Notes under the pieces: model-generated
Told to the model about the DNA's origin: nothing
Database searches by the model: none
The model's input: the letters and a program-made list of their open reading frames with translations, nothing else
Program-made: the position numbers and the translations under genes
Part shown: piece after piece, positions 25,616 through 34,648 of the stretch
Position numbering within the stretch: the stretch's first letter is position 1
Layout of the letters: every line of letters begins with the position of its first letter
NCBI GenBank assembly: GCA_946413815.1
Contig: CAMKMD010000018.1
Span: 1 to 63,997, forward strand
DNA: 63,997 nt
Direction of reading: 5' to 3'
Origin: an uncultured Ruminococcus sp.
Lineage (GTDB): Bacteria; Bacillota; Clostridia; Oscillospirales; Ruminococcaceae

Positions 25616-26854
25616 TTATCTGCTCAGCGGCAGATCAGACGGCGAGATGAGAGAAGCATCGATCATCTGGATAACTCTGGCATCTGTACCGGTGATACCG
25701 ATACTGCCGTCAATATCTGCGTTGAGGATACCCTGTTCGCCAAGGTCATACTTCTTCTGGTTTGCCACGTACTGGAGAACTGCTACCGCATCGGCAACAT
25801 TGATCCTGCCGTCGCAGTTGGCATCGCCGTATGACGGCGTAAGCCCGGTTGTCGGCGGCTCGGTAGGCGGATCTGTCGGAGGCTCCGTGGGCGGCGGTGT
25901 CGGCAGGCTTGACTCGAATACAAGATTCGCCCTCTGAATGAAGGTATCGTTCTGCGGCTTTGTGACCTGTTCCCAGGACTCTCTTGAACCGTAGAAAGTT
26001 ATGGTTGCTGCCGATGTCGCACCATCAAAAGCATAGTCCTCTATAGTTTTAAGCTTGTCCGAAAGCTTGAGAGAATCGAGCTTTGCGCAATCGATGAAAG
26101 CAGTAGCCCCTATCTTCTCCGCTCCGACGGCCTCAACGGATTTGAGATTGATACAGCGTGCGAAGGTATCGTCATCTATCTTCGGGACCGCCTGAGGAAA
26201 TACAACTGATGTGATATCGGCATTGTCTGTGAATGCACCTGCTGATACGAGCTTTACATCGGAAGGCAGGACTATATCACCCTTTGCAGTCATTGCATCG
26301 ATAAGGGCGCCGTTTATGATAACCAGCGGATCCTTCTGACGCTGTGCAGTCAGCCAGGGCGTATTGTCAAAGGCCTTGGTGTGGACGTCAACGAGCTGAG
26401 ACGGGAACTCAACGTCTGTAAGTGACGGGCAGTTCTCAAAGGCGTGTATCTCTATGGTCTCAAGACCGCTGCCCAGCTTTACCGATTTCAGATCAGGGCA
26501 GTCAGTAAACGCCCAGTATCCGATGGTCTTTACGGAATCAGGCAAGGTAAGGCTCTTTACCGATGAGTACTGGAAGGCATATCTGCCTATTCCCGTTACA
26601 GGCAGCCCCTCTATGGTCGCCGGTATCTCAAGATCGGAAACGCCGTCAGCGCATCCGGTTATCTCGATACGGTCGTTGTATTTGGCTATCTTGAGCTGTC
26701 CCGCTGTTCCTTCAGTGTAGTTGAAATCGGTCTGGTCGTACAGTGCCTGTACAGTAACCGGTGTCTTGACCGAAGGCATGGACAGTACAAGTCCGGCAGC
26801 CAGTGCAGCAGCCGGTATGAGCGCCATGGTCCTTGTTATTCTTCTTTTTTTCAT
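25616..26854 (-). CDS. Secreted BspA-like LRR protein with C-terminal dockerin
   Basis: 412 residues from ATG 26854 (GGAGGGG upstream); the longer frame to 26959 has no site. Signal peptide about 1-36. LRR_5/BspA-type repeats span about 60-320 ('VTGIGRYAFQYSSVKSLTL', 'TIGYWAFTDCPDLKSVKL'). A Pro/Thr linker precedes a dockerin (about 343-412) with calcium loops 'DANCDGRINVADA' and 'ADIDGSIGITGTDA'. Dockerins bind cohesins on cellulosomal scaffoldins. Delivering an LRR adhesin-like domain to a cellulosome would be unusual compared with glycoside hydrolases. Confidence 0.9.
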   Translation of the reverse strand: MKKRRITRTMALIPAAALAAGLVLSMPSVKTPVTVQALYDQTDFNYTEGTAGQLKIAKYNDRIEITGCADGVSDLEIPATIEGLPVTGIGRYAFQYSSVKSLTLPDSVKTIGYWAFTDCPDLKSVKLGSGLETIEIHAFENCPSLTDVEFPSQLVDVHTKAFDNTPWLTAQRQKDPLVIINGALIDAMTAKGDIVLPSDVKLVSAGAFTDNADITSVVFPQAVPKIDDDTFARCINLKSVEAVGAEKIGATAFIDCAKLDSLKLSDKLKTIEDYAFDGATSAATITFYGSRESWEQVTKPQNDTFIQRANLVFESSLPTPPPTEPPTDPPTEPPTTGLTPSYGDANCDGRINVADAVAVLQYVANQKKYDLGEQGILNADIDGSIGITGTDARVIQMIDASLISPSDLPLSR

Positions 26855-27349
26855 TATGACCCCTCCTGTCATATAGTATAATCTTTCCCTGAACAGAGTT
26901 AAATTCCGGCGGATACAGTGCCTTCCGCCGCATGGTCTGCTCACTTCAAATCTTACCATATAAAGGCATATCTGTCAATAGTATCGAGTTGAATCGATGA
27001 AGCAAATAAATTTACACAATAGGATCTGCGACGGTAATTTGTTTTTACTGCATCAGTAACGAGTAAAGAAAAATAATCAACGTATATTACTGATATAACT
27101 ATAACATATATAAATATTTACGAAAACTATTGACAAAATGACAAGATATTGCTATACTGATAATCAAGGACGAACAAACGTTATATTATCGCAGCATAAG
27201 ACTTATCATAATATGTTTCTAATTAGTCCGGACGCCTTTGGTAACATATCGTAAAACAGCTGATCACTGAGATATCTGTGCACGCAATATAACACTAACG
27301 TCCTACAATCGATTCACTATCATTCTATTTATCAAGAGGAGAAATTACC
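26855..27349. promoter_or_regulatory. AT-rich divergent regulatory region with 185-nt leader
   Basis: 495 bp between two divergent LRR genes. On the plus strand TTGACA (27130-27135), 17 bases and TATACT (27153-27158) predict a start near 27165, leaving about 185 untranslated bases before the ATG at 27350. The region is much more AT-rich than its surroundings. No known riboswitch pattern was recognised in the leader. Confidence 0.75.
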
Positions 27350-28108
27350 ATGAAAAGTTCAGTAAAAGCAATCGTAGCAGCATTATCATCAGCAGTAATC
27401 TGCGCAGCACCCACAGTAGCAACATTCACAGGTTCAGTAGCAGTTCCTGCCATCACAGCTGAAGCAGCAAGCAACACGGCTACATACTTATACGGCAGCA
27501 ACTACGGATTGAACGGCGTTATGTTCGAGATCAATAAATCCAACCGCACAGCTGATATCGTCGGATATGCAGACACACACTGCACAAATGTAACTGCTCC
27601 CGAGACTATCATCTGCAGCGGCTATACGTACAAGGTAAAAAGAGTTAGAGACAATGCTTTCAACGGCGTCACATGGATCACAAAGGTTGATCTCTCTGCC
27701 TGCACATATCTTGAAAGTATCGGCAACGCTGCATTCAAGAACACAAGAGTAAACGATCTTAAGCTCAACACAAAGCTCACTACGATCGGTACCGAGGCTT
27801 TCTATAACGCATATATCACCAAGCTCAGGATCCCCGGCGGAGTAAAGACTATCGGAAACTATGCGTTCTGGTTCAACGGTCTCCAGGAGGTATTCTTCCA
27901 GTCTGCAACTGTTGCAGGACTTAATGTGGATACACCTTTAAAGATCCAGTCCTATGCATTCGCAAAGAATCCCGGACTCACACACATCGATACATACCGC
28001 AAGGTATACGACATGGAGCCTCAGTCTTTCAAACAGACAAACAACGTCAGCTGGTATGAGGGTGTCGGAAGAAACAGCTTCTACAGCCAGTACAAGAACT
28101 GTCAGTAA
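27350..28108 (+). CDS. Secreted BspA-like LRR protein
   Basis: 252 residues with a signal peptide (about 1-40, 'VPAITAEAAS' at the cleavage end). Three to four LRR_5-type repeats follow ('RVRDNAFNGVTWITKVDL', 'LESIGNAAFKNTRVNDLKL', 'TIGNYAFWFNGLQEVFF'). There is no dockerin or anchor motif, so it is probably released or held non-covalently. GAGGAG precedes the ATG. It diverges from the LRR-dockerin gene. Ligand unknown; related proteins act as adhesins. Confidence 0.88.
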   Translation: MKSSVKAIVAALSSAVICAAPTVATFTGSVAVPAITAEAASNTATYLYGSNYGLNGVMFEINKSNRTADIVGYADTHCTNVTAPETIICSGYTYKVKRVRDNAFNGVTWITKVDLSACTYLESIGNAAFKNTRVNDLKLNTKLTTIGTEAFYNAYITKLRIPGGVKTIGNYAFWFNGLQEVFFQSATVAGLNVDTPLKIQSYAFAKNPGLTHIDTYRKVYDMEPQSFKQTNNVSWYEGVGRNSFYSQYKNCQ

Positions 28109-28133
28109 TAACGGCATGACTGCATAAAAACGG

Positions 28134-28178
28134 CGTGCAGAGCACTCACTTCCGCGGGGCTCTGCACGTTCATTTTTT
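28134..28178 (+). terminator. Terminator of the LRR gene
   Basis: CGTGCAGAGC pairs with GCTCTGCACG, followed by TTCATTTTTT. Confidence 0.85.
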
Positions 28179-28197
28179 AAAGAAAGACATTTTTCAT

Positions 28198-28236
28198 CAG
28201 GGGACGTCCTTGCTTGCAGGGCGTCCCCTTAACATT
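28198..28236. repeat. Copy of the GGGGACG palindromic repeat
   Basis: AGGGGACGTCCT and AGGGCGTCCCCTT form a stem related to the one at 196-224, consistent with a dispersed palindromic unit. Confidence 0.55.
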
Positions 28237-28391
28237 CCCCCGCACTGTTTCCGGACCCGCCCATTTCCGTGCACTTTTCAGAGGTTGTTTATATGTTAAA
28301 GAAAAATCGTGAAAATGTGAGTAGTCCCCACCCTTTCAGTTGTCTAATAAGTGAAAGTAGCAACGAACGACTTTCGGAAAGGAGGATACGT

Positions 28392-28952
28392 ATGGACAAC
28401 GGTGCAGAGAGCTACCGGCGTTTCCGTGAAAACGGCGATGAGACCGAGCTGGATAAGATAATCACCGACTACAGCGACGGACTGATGCTTTATCTGACAA
28501 GCATAGTGGGAAACATCCATATTGCGGAAGAACTCACAGAGGATACCTTTGTGCTTCTCGGTACTAAAAAGCCGAAGTTCAGAGAAAAATGCTCCTTCAG
28601 AACGTGGCTCTATACCATAGGCCGGAACAAGGCGCTGAACTACCTGAAGAAGACTTCAAGACACCCTGCCATTCCTATCGAAGACACCGCCGGACTTGTC
28701 AGCGATGAAGAGGCTGTTGAGGAGGCTTACATCAGGAAGGAAGACATGATAACAGTCCACAGGGCTATGCGCAGACTTTCCCCTGAGTATCAGCAGGTGC
28801 TGTGGCTCACCTACTTTGAAGGCCTTAGCAATAAAGAAGCAGCAGCGGTCATGAAGAAGACCGTCCGCAGTGTGGAATCACTTCTGTATCGTGCAAGGAG
28901 ATCTCTGAGAACGCAGCTTGAAAAGGAGGGCTTTGAATATGAAAACACGTGA
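28392..28952 (+). CDS. ECF-family RNA polymerase sigma factor
   Basis: 186 residues from ATG 28392, which has AAAGGAGG upstream; 41 extra in-frame codons before it have no site. Region 2 includes 'EELTEDTFVLLGT' and 'FRTWLYTIGRNKALNYL'; region 4 includes 'GLSNKEAAAVMKKTVRSVES'. Its end overlaps the next gene by 14 bp. That partner has one membrane span, giving a sigma/anti-sigma-like arrangement. Confidence 0.9.
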   Translation: MDNGAESYRRFRENGDETELDKIITDYSDGLMLYLTSIVGNIHIAEELTEDTFVLLGTKKPKFREKCSFRTWLYTIGRNKALNYLKKTSRHPAIPIEDTAGLVSDEEAVEEAYIRKEDMITVHRAMRRLSPEYQQVLWLTYFEGLSNKEAAAVMKKTVRSVESLLYRARRSLRTQLEKEGFEYENT

Positions 28953-29790
28953 AGAAATGATAAGAGACATTCATCGCCGGATAAGGGAGTACGAAGCCGA
29001 AAGAAGAAAGAAGAGGGCGAGAGCTGCTGTTATCACCGCCTCTCTGACCCCTGTCTGCGGTGCGGCTGTTCTTGGCACCGTGCTGCTGAAGGGCGGAATG
29101 CTTTCGCCTTCTGCTCCCCCTGTCATCACGCCGGACGGCGGGTCTCAGGTAACGGCGGAGCTCACAACAGAGGGCTTCACCTCCGGCAGCACGGAGATTC
29201 CTGCTGCTGAAACACTGCCGGTCACAACGGCATCCTTCTCAGATGTGACAGCTGCCACTGAGACTGAGAATGTGGAAGAAACGTCAGCTGCTGCCGTGCA
29301 GACAGAGGCGGTTCCCGTAACTACAGACGCAGCAGAGGGCGCAGAAGCTCCCGCAGAGACCGCTGCCCCTGCCGAAGACAACACAGGAACCGGGATGACC
29401 GTCCCCACAGAGCAGCCTGCCGGAAATGCAGACCGTCTGCTCATATCATCCTATCCTTCTCCCGGTTCAGAGAGCATGACAGCCCCGAGGCCCGGTCACA
29501 GTGGTATGGCCTGGCATCTGTATGAGGCCAAGGAGGAATACAGGGATACGGCAGATTATCATGTGAAGGCGGATATATTCACTGAGTCGGATCAGGTACT
29601 CGATGCAGGCATGATACAGGCAGAGGCTGAGCGGCTTTCCGGTCTTGGTTATGATGTGAAGGTCGAGTCCGAGCCTGTGCAGACAGGCGGAGACTACTAT
29701 TATCTTGCGTTTGTCATGACCTATGAGCAGCTGGAGGATTTCCCCGCCTCACCGGAATACGGCTATGTCCTGCGATTATACGACTATTGA
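28939..29790 (+). CDS. Membrane-anchored partner of the ECF sigma factor
   Basis: 283 residues from ATG 28939 (AAAAGGAGGG upstream). Residues 1-25 are basic and cytoplasmic, one membrane span covers about 27-50, and a long Thr/Ala/Glu linker runs to about 180. A small extracytoplasmic domain follows, with 'DAGMIQAEAERLSGLGYDV' and 'YYYLAFVMTYEQLEDF'. The cytoplasmic part is too short for a classical zinc anti-sigma domain. Regulation of the sigma factor is inferred from overlap and topology. Confidence 0.75.
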   Translation: MKTREEMIRDIHRRIREYEAERRKKRARAAVITASLTPVCGAAVLGTVLLKGGMLSPSAPPVITPDGGSQVTAELTTEGFTSGSTEIPAAETLPVTTASFSDVTAATETENVEETSAAAVQTEAVPVTTDAAEGAEAPAETAAPAEDNTGTGMTVPTEQPAGNADRLLISSYPSPGSESMTAPRPGHSGMAWHLYEAKEEYRDTADYHVKADIFTESDQVLDAGMIQAEAERLSGLGYDVKVESEPVQTGGDYYYLAFVMTYEQLEDFPASPEYGYVLRLYDY

Positions 29791-29800
29791 GTAAAGCAAA

Positions 29801-29836
29801 GCCTGCCTTTCAGGAACGAAAGGCAGGGCGTATTCA
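29801..29836. terminator. Terminator between convergent genes
   Basis: GCCTGCCTTTC and GAAAGGCAGGGC arms around a short loop, ending the sigma operon; it may also serve the convergent gene. Confidence 0.75.
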
Positions 29837-30274
29837 TTATTTACCGGGAGCCGAGAGAAGCCTGTGAACAGCCAACCCTCCCGCCATAGCCGCCGGTATC
29901 ACTGACGGGAGCATCCTCCTCCGGTACATGGCGCTGACGGGCTCCATAGTGTAGTTATCGCTCCAGCCGGCGCTGTCGGCATGGGAAGTCAGGATATGCA
30001 GCATACACAGGCAGAGCACGAGACCTCCTGCGGTGAGCAGCAGCGAGACAGCTGCTGTAATGCGCTTTTCCGGCAGGGCAAGGATGCTGCCTGCCGTCAT
30101 GGCTGCGCCTGATACTATCAGCATGACGCCTGCGGTACAGAGCCTCTCCCCGTAGGTACTGCGGTTGTATATGAGCCCCGCCCCCGACATCATTACCATG
30201 AATACGGGGTATACAGCGGTGAGTATCAGTATGGCCGCATAAAATATACGGCTTTTTTTCGATGTTCGTTTCAT
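29837..30274 (-). CDS. Small integral membrane protein
   Basis: 145 residues from ATG 30274 (GGAGC about 11 bases upstream); the longer frame to 30370 would overlap the SpoIVB leader. Four hydrophobic segments are seen, near residues 10-30, 38-58, 68-90 and 120-140. No family recognised. It diverges from spoIVB, with 90 bp between them. Confidence 0.7.
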   Translation of the reverse strand: MKRTSKKSRIFYAAILILTAVYPVFMVMMSGAGLIYNRSTYGERLCTAGVMLIVSGAAMTAGSILALPEKRITAAVSLLLTAGGLVLCLCMLHILTSHADSAGWSDNYTMEPVSAMYRRRMLPSVIPAAMAGGLAVHRLLSAPGK

Positions 30275-30294
30275 AGAATTTCTTGCTCCGGAAA

Positions 30295-30324
30295 TGATTA
30301 TTTCTCCGTTCCCCGCACATAATA
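30295..30324 (+). promoter_or_regulatory. Possible forespore sigma (G/F-type) promoter of spoIVB
   Basis: TGATTA (30295-30300), 17 bases, then CATAATA (30318-30324), similar to the Bacillus sigma-G pattern. spoIVB of Bacillus is forespore-expressed, which makes the match plausible, but the -35 is imperfect. Confidence 0.4.
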
Positions 30325-30364
30325 AGTGCGTCCGTATGGACAAATAAACGAAAGGAACGGACTG

Positions 30365-31456
30365 ATGCAAAAAGGGAATATCTTCAGAAAAACAGCTGCG
30401 GCATTATTGTCTGCGGCTTTGGTTTGTTTATTCGGCGCGGCGGAGTATTATTCCGGGAGGCTGTCCGGTGCTTTGCCTGTCGGCAGCACAGCTCTCAGTG
30501 ATACAGAGCTTCCGGAGGTCATCCCCGGCGGCACGCCCTTCGGCATCAAGCTGCTCATGGACGGCGTAATGGTGACAGGGCTGGGCTGCTTTGCGGATGT
30601 CTCCGGCTCGGAGCGTTGTCCGGCTGAGGAAGCAGGCATTGCCGAGGGAGATGTCATACGCACGGCAAACGGTATCTCCGTGGTCTCCAACAAAGGTCTG
30701 CAGGATATAATCGCAGGCAGCGGCGGGGAACCGGTCCGGCTCACTGTCAGCCGCAGAGGTATCACCCGTGAGGTGATGCTCTCCCCGGCTATGTCCGCAG
30801 ACGGCGGTATATGGCGCGGCGGTATGTGGGTACGTGACAGTATAGCAGGTATCGGCACCATGACCTTTATCGAACCGGAGTCCGGCAGATTCGGCGGTCT
30901 CGGCCATCCGGTATGCGATTCATCTACGGGCGGACTGGTGCCTCTCCACAGCGGTGAGGCTGTTCCTGTAGAGCTGGCGCAGGTGAAACGGGGCGAGAAA
31001 GGAATACCCGGCGAACTGCGGGGTCAGCTCTCCCGTACAGGCAGCATAGGCCTTCTTGACACCAACAGCCGCTCCGGTATCTACGGCACTCTTGCCGGAG
31101 GTGAGCAGAACGGCGGGAGGATGCCTGTCGCACACCGTAATCAGGTACACGAGGGGGAGGCATATATCCTTTCCACAGTCTCCGGCGATAAACCGGAACG
31201 GTATGATATCACCGTGGAAAGAGTGAACTATGCCGCACCATCCGGCGACAAGACCGACGGCAAGGATATGGTCATACGCATAACCGATGAGGAGCTGCTG
31301 AAAACTACCGGCGGCATAGTTCAGGGCATGAGCGGCAGTCCGGTAATACAGGACGGCAGGCTCATCGGGGCGGTGACCCACGTATTCGTGGCAGAACCGT
31401 CACGGGGCTATGCCATATTTGCCGAGACTATGCTGGAGGAACTTTCCGCGGCATGA
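30365..31456 (+). CDS. spoIVB: SpoIVB serine peptidase (family S55)
   Basis: 363 residues from ATG 30365 with GAAAGGAAC upstream. A single N-terminal membrane/signal segment (about 9-26) precedes a PDZ domain (about 75-135, 'AEEAGIAEGDVIRTANGISV') and the S55 peptidase domain. The likely triad is His181 ('GGLGHPV'), Asp308 and Ser323 ('IVQGMSGSPV'). In Bacillus the enzyme is secreted from the forespore and triggers pro-sigma-K processing. Its presence suggests that the host or its recent ancestors could sporulate. Confidence 0.94.
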   Translation: MQKGNIFRKTAAALLSAALVCLFGAAEYYSGRLSGALPVGSTALSDTELPEVIPGGTPFGIKLLMDGVMVTGLGCFADVSGSERCPAEEAGIAEGDVIRTANGISVVSNKGLQDIIAGSGGEPVRLTVSRRGITREVMLSPAMSADGGIWRGGMWVRDSIAGIGTMTFIEPESGRFGGLGHPVCDSSTGGLVPLHSGEAVPVELAQVKRGEKGIPGELRGQLSRTGSIGLLDTNSRSGIYGTLAGGEQNGGRMPVAHRNQVHEGEAYILSTVSGDKPERYDITVERVNYAAPSGDKTDGKDMVIRITDEELLKTTGGIVQGMSGSPVIQDGRLIGAVTHVFVAEPSRGYAIFAETMLEELSAA

Positions 31457-31459
31457 CAG

Positions 31460-31485
31460 GGGCGGCGCTCTGCCGCCCTACATAT
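31460..31485. terminator. Hairpin between spoIVB and the convergent PHP gene
   Basis: GGGCGGC and GCCGCCC arms; without a clear T-run on either strand. Confidence 0.5.
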
Positions 31486-32217
31486 TCAGCCGAAGAGGGC
31501 GAGCAGCTCCTCCTGTCTTTCTGTCCTTGATACCATATCGCTGACGCAGTGTGCATCAAGGCCTGTTATCAGCTCAGCGCCGGCTGGAACGAGCTTCCAG
31601 AACTCCGGCGTAAAGCCGTAATTGGTATCGGGGGAGGAAAGATTCCTTTCTATCGGAATGCCGGCATCTGCTGCGGCTTTTATTATCCTGCGGGATATCC
31701 CGGCCTTATCCTCGTCCCAGCCCACGCTCCTGCGGAAGATGCGGTCGGGATGTGCCACTGCGCCGAAATAGCCGGTATCTATAGCCTGCAGTATGGCGTT
31801 TCCGAGGTACCTGTATTCCTCCCTTTCAAGCTCCTCTCCGCTCAGGGAGAAGCTGTAATCCAGAGGCTCTGAGGATATCTCTGCCATATGCTGGCCGAGA
31901 AGGAGCAGCTCAAGCTCCGGTATGGAGCGCAGCTGTTCGTAGTATCCGGCCTTGTCAAAGCCGGGGAAGTATTCTGCTTCAAGGCCGATATGTACATTGA
32001 TATCCGTATGCTGTTTTTTCAGGGCGGAAATGGTGGAGATATACTCCTCAAGCTCTGAGTATCTCATTCGTGAGCCGAAGGGATCCCCGGGAAAGGGTGC
32101 ATGGTCTGTGAACCAGATATCGCTTGCGCCGAGGGCAGCGGCGGCTTTTACATAAGCTTCATCCGGCACTTCCTCTGCATGGCGACAGCGGAAGGTATGT
32201 ACATGGAATATCTTCAT
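31486..32217 (-). CDS. PHP-domain phosphoesterase (histidinol-phosphatase-like)
   Basis: 243 residues from ATG 32217 (GGAGAG 9 bases upstream). PHP metal-binding motifs are visible: 'FHVHTFRCRH' at the N-terminus, 'WFTDHAPF', 'IGLEAEYFPG', 'AVAHPD' and 'ITGLDAHCVSDM' at the C-terminus. PHP enzymes of this size include HisK-type histidinol phosphatases, but no his genes are nearby and the substrate is unproven. It lies downstream of HPr on the same strand, beyond HPr's terminator. Confidence 0.88.
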   Translation of the reverse strand: MKIFHVHTFRCRHAEEVPDEAYVKAAAALGASDIWFTDHAPFPGDPFGSRMRYSELEEYISTISALKKQHTDINVHIGLEAEYFPGFDKAGYYEQLRSIPELELLLLGQHMAEISSEPLDYSFSLSGEELEREEYRYLGNAILQAIDTGYFGAVAHPDRIFRRSVGWDEDKAGISRRIIKAAADAGIPIERNLSSPDTNYGFTPEFWKLVPAGAELITGLDAHCVSDMVSRTERQEELLALFG

Positions 32218-32255
32218 ATCTATCACTCTCCGTTATGTCAGGGTAAAAAAGAAAA

Positions 32256-32277
32256 GGGCGTTACCAAAGTAACGCCC
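32256..32277 (-). terminator. Terminator of ptsH
   Basis: GGGCGTTAC and GTAACGCCC arms with a 4-base loop, followed on the minus strand by TTTTCTTTTTT. Confidence 0.9.
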
Positions 32278-32301
32278 TTAATACTGTCATGCTGCGGATA
32301 A

Positions 32302-32574
32302 TTATCTGTTTTCCTCGCTGAAGCCGCTGTTTACAAGATCAACAAGTGCGTCAACAGCTGTTCTCTCGTCTGCGCCGTCAGCGATAACCTTAACGTTTGT
32401 ACCGCCTACGATGCCGAGGGAAAGGATACCGAGCAGGCTCTTAGCGTTCACTCTGCGCTCTTCCTTTTCGATCCAGATAGACGACTTGAATTCATTAGCC
32501 TTCTGGATGAAGAAGGTTGCAGGTCTTGCGTGAAGGCCTACCTGATTCTTGACCATAACTTCTTTAACAAACAT
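32302..32574 (-). CDS. ptsH: Phosphocarrier protein HPr
   Basis: 90 residues from ATG 32574; the in-frame extension to 32703 covers the promoter. His15 in 'VGLHARPATFF' is the PEP/enzyme I phosphorylation site, and Ser46 in 'NAKSLLGILSLG' is the HPr-kinase site, so the protein has both transport and catabolite-control residues. It relays phosphate to sugar permeases and, as HPr-Ser-P, assists CcpA. ptsI is not adjacent. A perfect promoter and a strong terminator make it a single-gene unit. Confidence 0.97.
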   Translation of the reverse strand: MFVKEVMVKNQVGLHARPATFFIQKANEFKSSIWIEKEERRVNAKSLLGILSLGIVGGTNVKVIADGADERTAVDALVDLVNSGFSEENR

Positions 32575-32674
32575 AATACAACTCTCCTCTTCTTGGATAA
32601 ATCCGGAGTCCCTCTCATGGGAGCTGCCGTTATGTGGCTTGGTTTTTGTGCAAATCTTTAACTTGCTGATTATT

Positions 32675-32703
32675 ATTATACATTGATTTTTTAGCTTAGT
32701 CAA
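32675..32703 (-). promoter_or_regulatory. Promoter of ptsH
   Basis: Minus strand TTGACT (32698-32703), 17 bases, TATAAT (32675-32680); leader about 95 bases. The remaining gap (32704-32962) is AT-rich with no gene or repeat that I can see. Confidence 0.85.
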
Positions 32704-32962
32704 CGGATTTTTGGCGTTTGTCCCCTATTTCCGATGATTTTCTACATTTGCAATAACAGAGCAACTTTAATTACAGATTTGCTTGTTCACTATCACCACA
32801 TCATCTTCACAATTTCGTAATAATTTCTTAGTGAATATTGATAATTTTTAACAAGTAATTATGTTTAATATCGACTAAATAAGTGTGCCAAAAGTGGATT
32901 TAGAGCCAAAAACAGCGATAGTTAATCTATCAGGAGAGCCGCAGAACAGCGTTGTATCAGTT

Positions 32963-34648
32963 TCAGATGTCGTTGACTGTAAATATGCCGATAACCTCAC
33001 CTGTCTCCCTGTCATACATATTCAGGTTGACAGGGAACCCGGTGTAGCGGCCTGAGGCCTGCCTTGTCAGCGGTGTTACCGCAAGGAGATCATCACGGCG
33101 GATGTATCCCGTGATACCCGGATCCTTTGCAACTAAGATGTAATCGGGAAGCAGAGCAAAGGAGGGAGCACCTTCTGCAAGGCCGTATTCCTGCTTACCG
33201 CCGCCGAAATAGCTGCCGTCTATGCTGAGAAGTGTTACTTCGTACGTACTGGTCTCGCCGGAGTCGTAGGAGCTGTAGGGCTCTGACATCTTCATAAGGA
33301 AGCCGTATTCGATATCGACGCAGAATGTCCAGCCGGGGCCGGCTGCATATTCGCTTGTGGGCTGCAATACCACACATTCACGGCCTGCGATGTTCGTCTT
33401 GCCGGTTATCTGCCATTCTGCGAAATGGCAGAGGTAGTCTATCGCCTCTGTGGAGGGTTCAAGACAGCTTGCGCCCATGCCGGTGTATGTGACGTAGTTG
33501 TTGCAGATGCGTGTATGTGTCATGCGCTGACCGTTTACCGATGCATCGGGTATTGATACATAACGGTCATTTGTGCTGATGTTGTGTACCTCCCTGAGTC
33601 CCGGATCAGTGTTGTTATAGCGGAAGTCAGCCATCGTAACGCCGCTGCCGAACTCCTGTACGGAAATGTTCGAGTAGCCTGTGGTGCCGTTCTGTGAGAA
33701 AATATACTGGGTATTGCCTGAGGTGAAGACTGCGGATAAGCCTTCCATGCCGTTGAATAAATACTTTGATGTCTGCCCGCTGATGTCTGTCTTGAATGAC
33801 GTGGAATTGTGTATGAATGATTCGCCGGAGCTGTCTGTCAAGTTGTATACTATCGTTCCGTCTGCCGTGTTGAAATAGTCGGTGCTGTTGAGCATCATGT
33901 GGTAGATATAGCTCTTTATCTCGGGGGTGTTGAGGGCTGCGCTGTCTGCGGCGCTGTTTATCATATCGATATAGATGCTGCGGTCGATGAGACGGGGGCC
34001 GTTGGCGGCATAGTCTGCATTTGCGGCCTTTATCTTAGCCACAAGCTCATCCTCGGTATATGAGGGGTAGTTATCGGAATGGAGCTCGACTGCGTAAAGG
34101 CCGGGGGCGGGTGTTACCGCTGCTGCTGCGGCTGCGGCTGTCGTGGTCGCTGTATCGCTGACCGTTACTGTTGATGCTTCAGTATCCGCTGAGCCTGTGG
34201 TTTCCTGTGCGGCCGTTGTTTCGGTATCGGCGGCGGAACGGGTATCTGCGGGGACAGTACCTGTTCCGGTGACAAGTACAGTAACAGTGCCTTCTGACTG
34301 TGAAGGATCAGTCGATTCAGTTGATACGAGGGGATCCTGCGGGGGAACGGGAGATGGAGTGTGCATGATGTGTGAGATGGCGGCAATGCCTACGCCAAGG
34401 GAAAGCACTGCGGCTACGGAGCTGAAAGTTACGTACCATTTCGGGCGGCGGTAGCTCTCAACCCCCTCTACGGAGTCGGATGATGCTCCGGCGGATGAGG
34501 CACCGACCCTCTGTTCGTATTTACGTATGCTCTGCTCAAGTATCTTTTTCTTTTCGCTTTCACCTGCAAGGGGTATATCGGAAAGCGACATGAGCGTTGC
34601 CTGATCTGCGTGATCAAGTATTGTGAGATCGGGATCGAATTTCTTCAT
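32963..34648 (-). CDS. Membrane-anchored putative anti-sigma protein with large external domain
   Basis: 561 residues. The cytoplasmic part is about 1-72, one membrane span lies near 75-98 ('FSSVAAVLSLGVGIAAI'), then a Thr/Ala-rich linker to about 180. The external region (about 185-561) resembles the LolA/RseB-like fold in outline ('KTNIAGRECVVLQPTSEY', 'WTFCVDIEYGFLMKM') and ends with 'DRETGEVIGIFTVND'. It overlaps the upstream ECF gene by 4 bp. RseB-type proteins sense envelope lipids or proteins; assignment here is inference. Confidence 0.75.
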   Translation of the reverse strand: MKKFDPDLTILDHADQATLMSLSDIPLAGESEKKKILEQSIRKYEQRVGASSAGASSDSVEGVESYRRPKWYVTFSSVAAVLSLGVGIAAISHIMHTPSPVPPQDPLVSTESTDPSQSEGTVTVLVTGTGTVPADTRSAADTETTAAQETTGSADTEASTVTVSDTATTTAAAAAAAVTPAPGLYAVELHSDNYPSYTEDELVAKIKAANADYAANGPRLIDRSIYIDMINSAADSAALNTPEIKSYIYHMMLNSTDYFNTADGTIVYNLTDSSGESFIHNSTSFKTDISGQTSKYLFNGMEGLSAVFTSGNTQYIFSQNGTTGYSNISVQEFGSGVTMADFRYNNTDPGLREVHNISTNDRYVSIPDASVNGQRMTHTRICNNYVTYTGMGASCLEPSTEAIDYLCHFAEWQITGKTNIAGRECVVLQPTSEYAAGPGWTFCVDIEYGFLMKMSEPYSSYDSGETSTYEVTLLSIDGSYFGGGKQEYGLAEGAPSFALLPDYILVAKDPGITGYIRRDDLLAVTPLTRQASGRYTGFPVNLNMYDRETGEVIGIFTVNDI

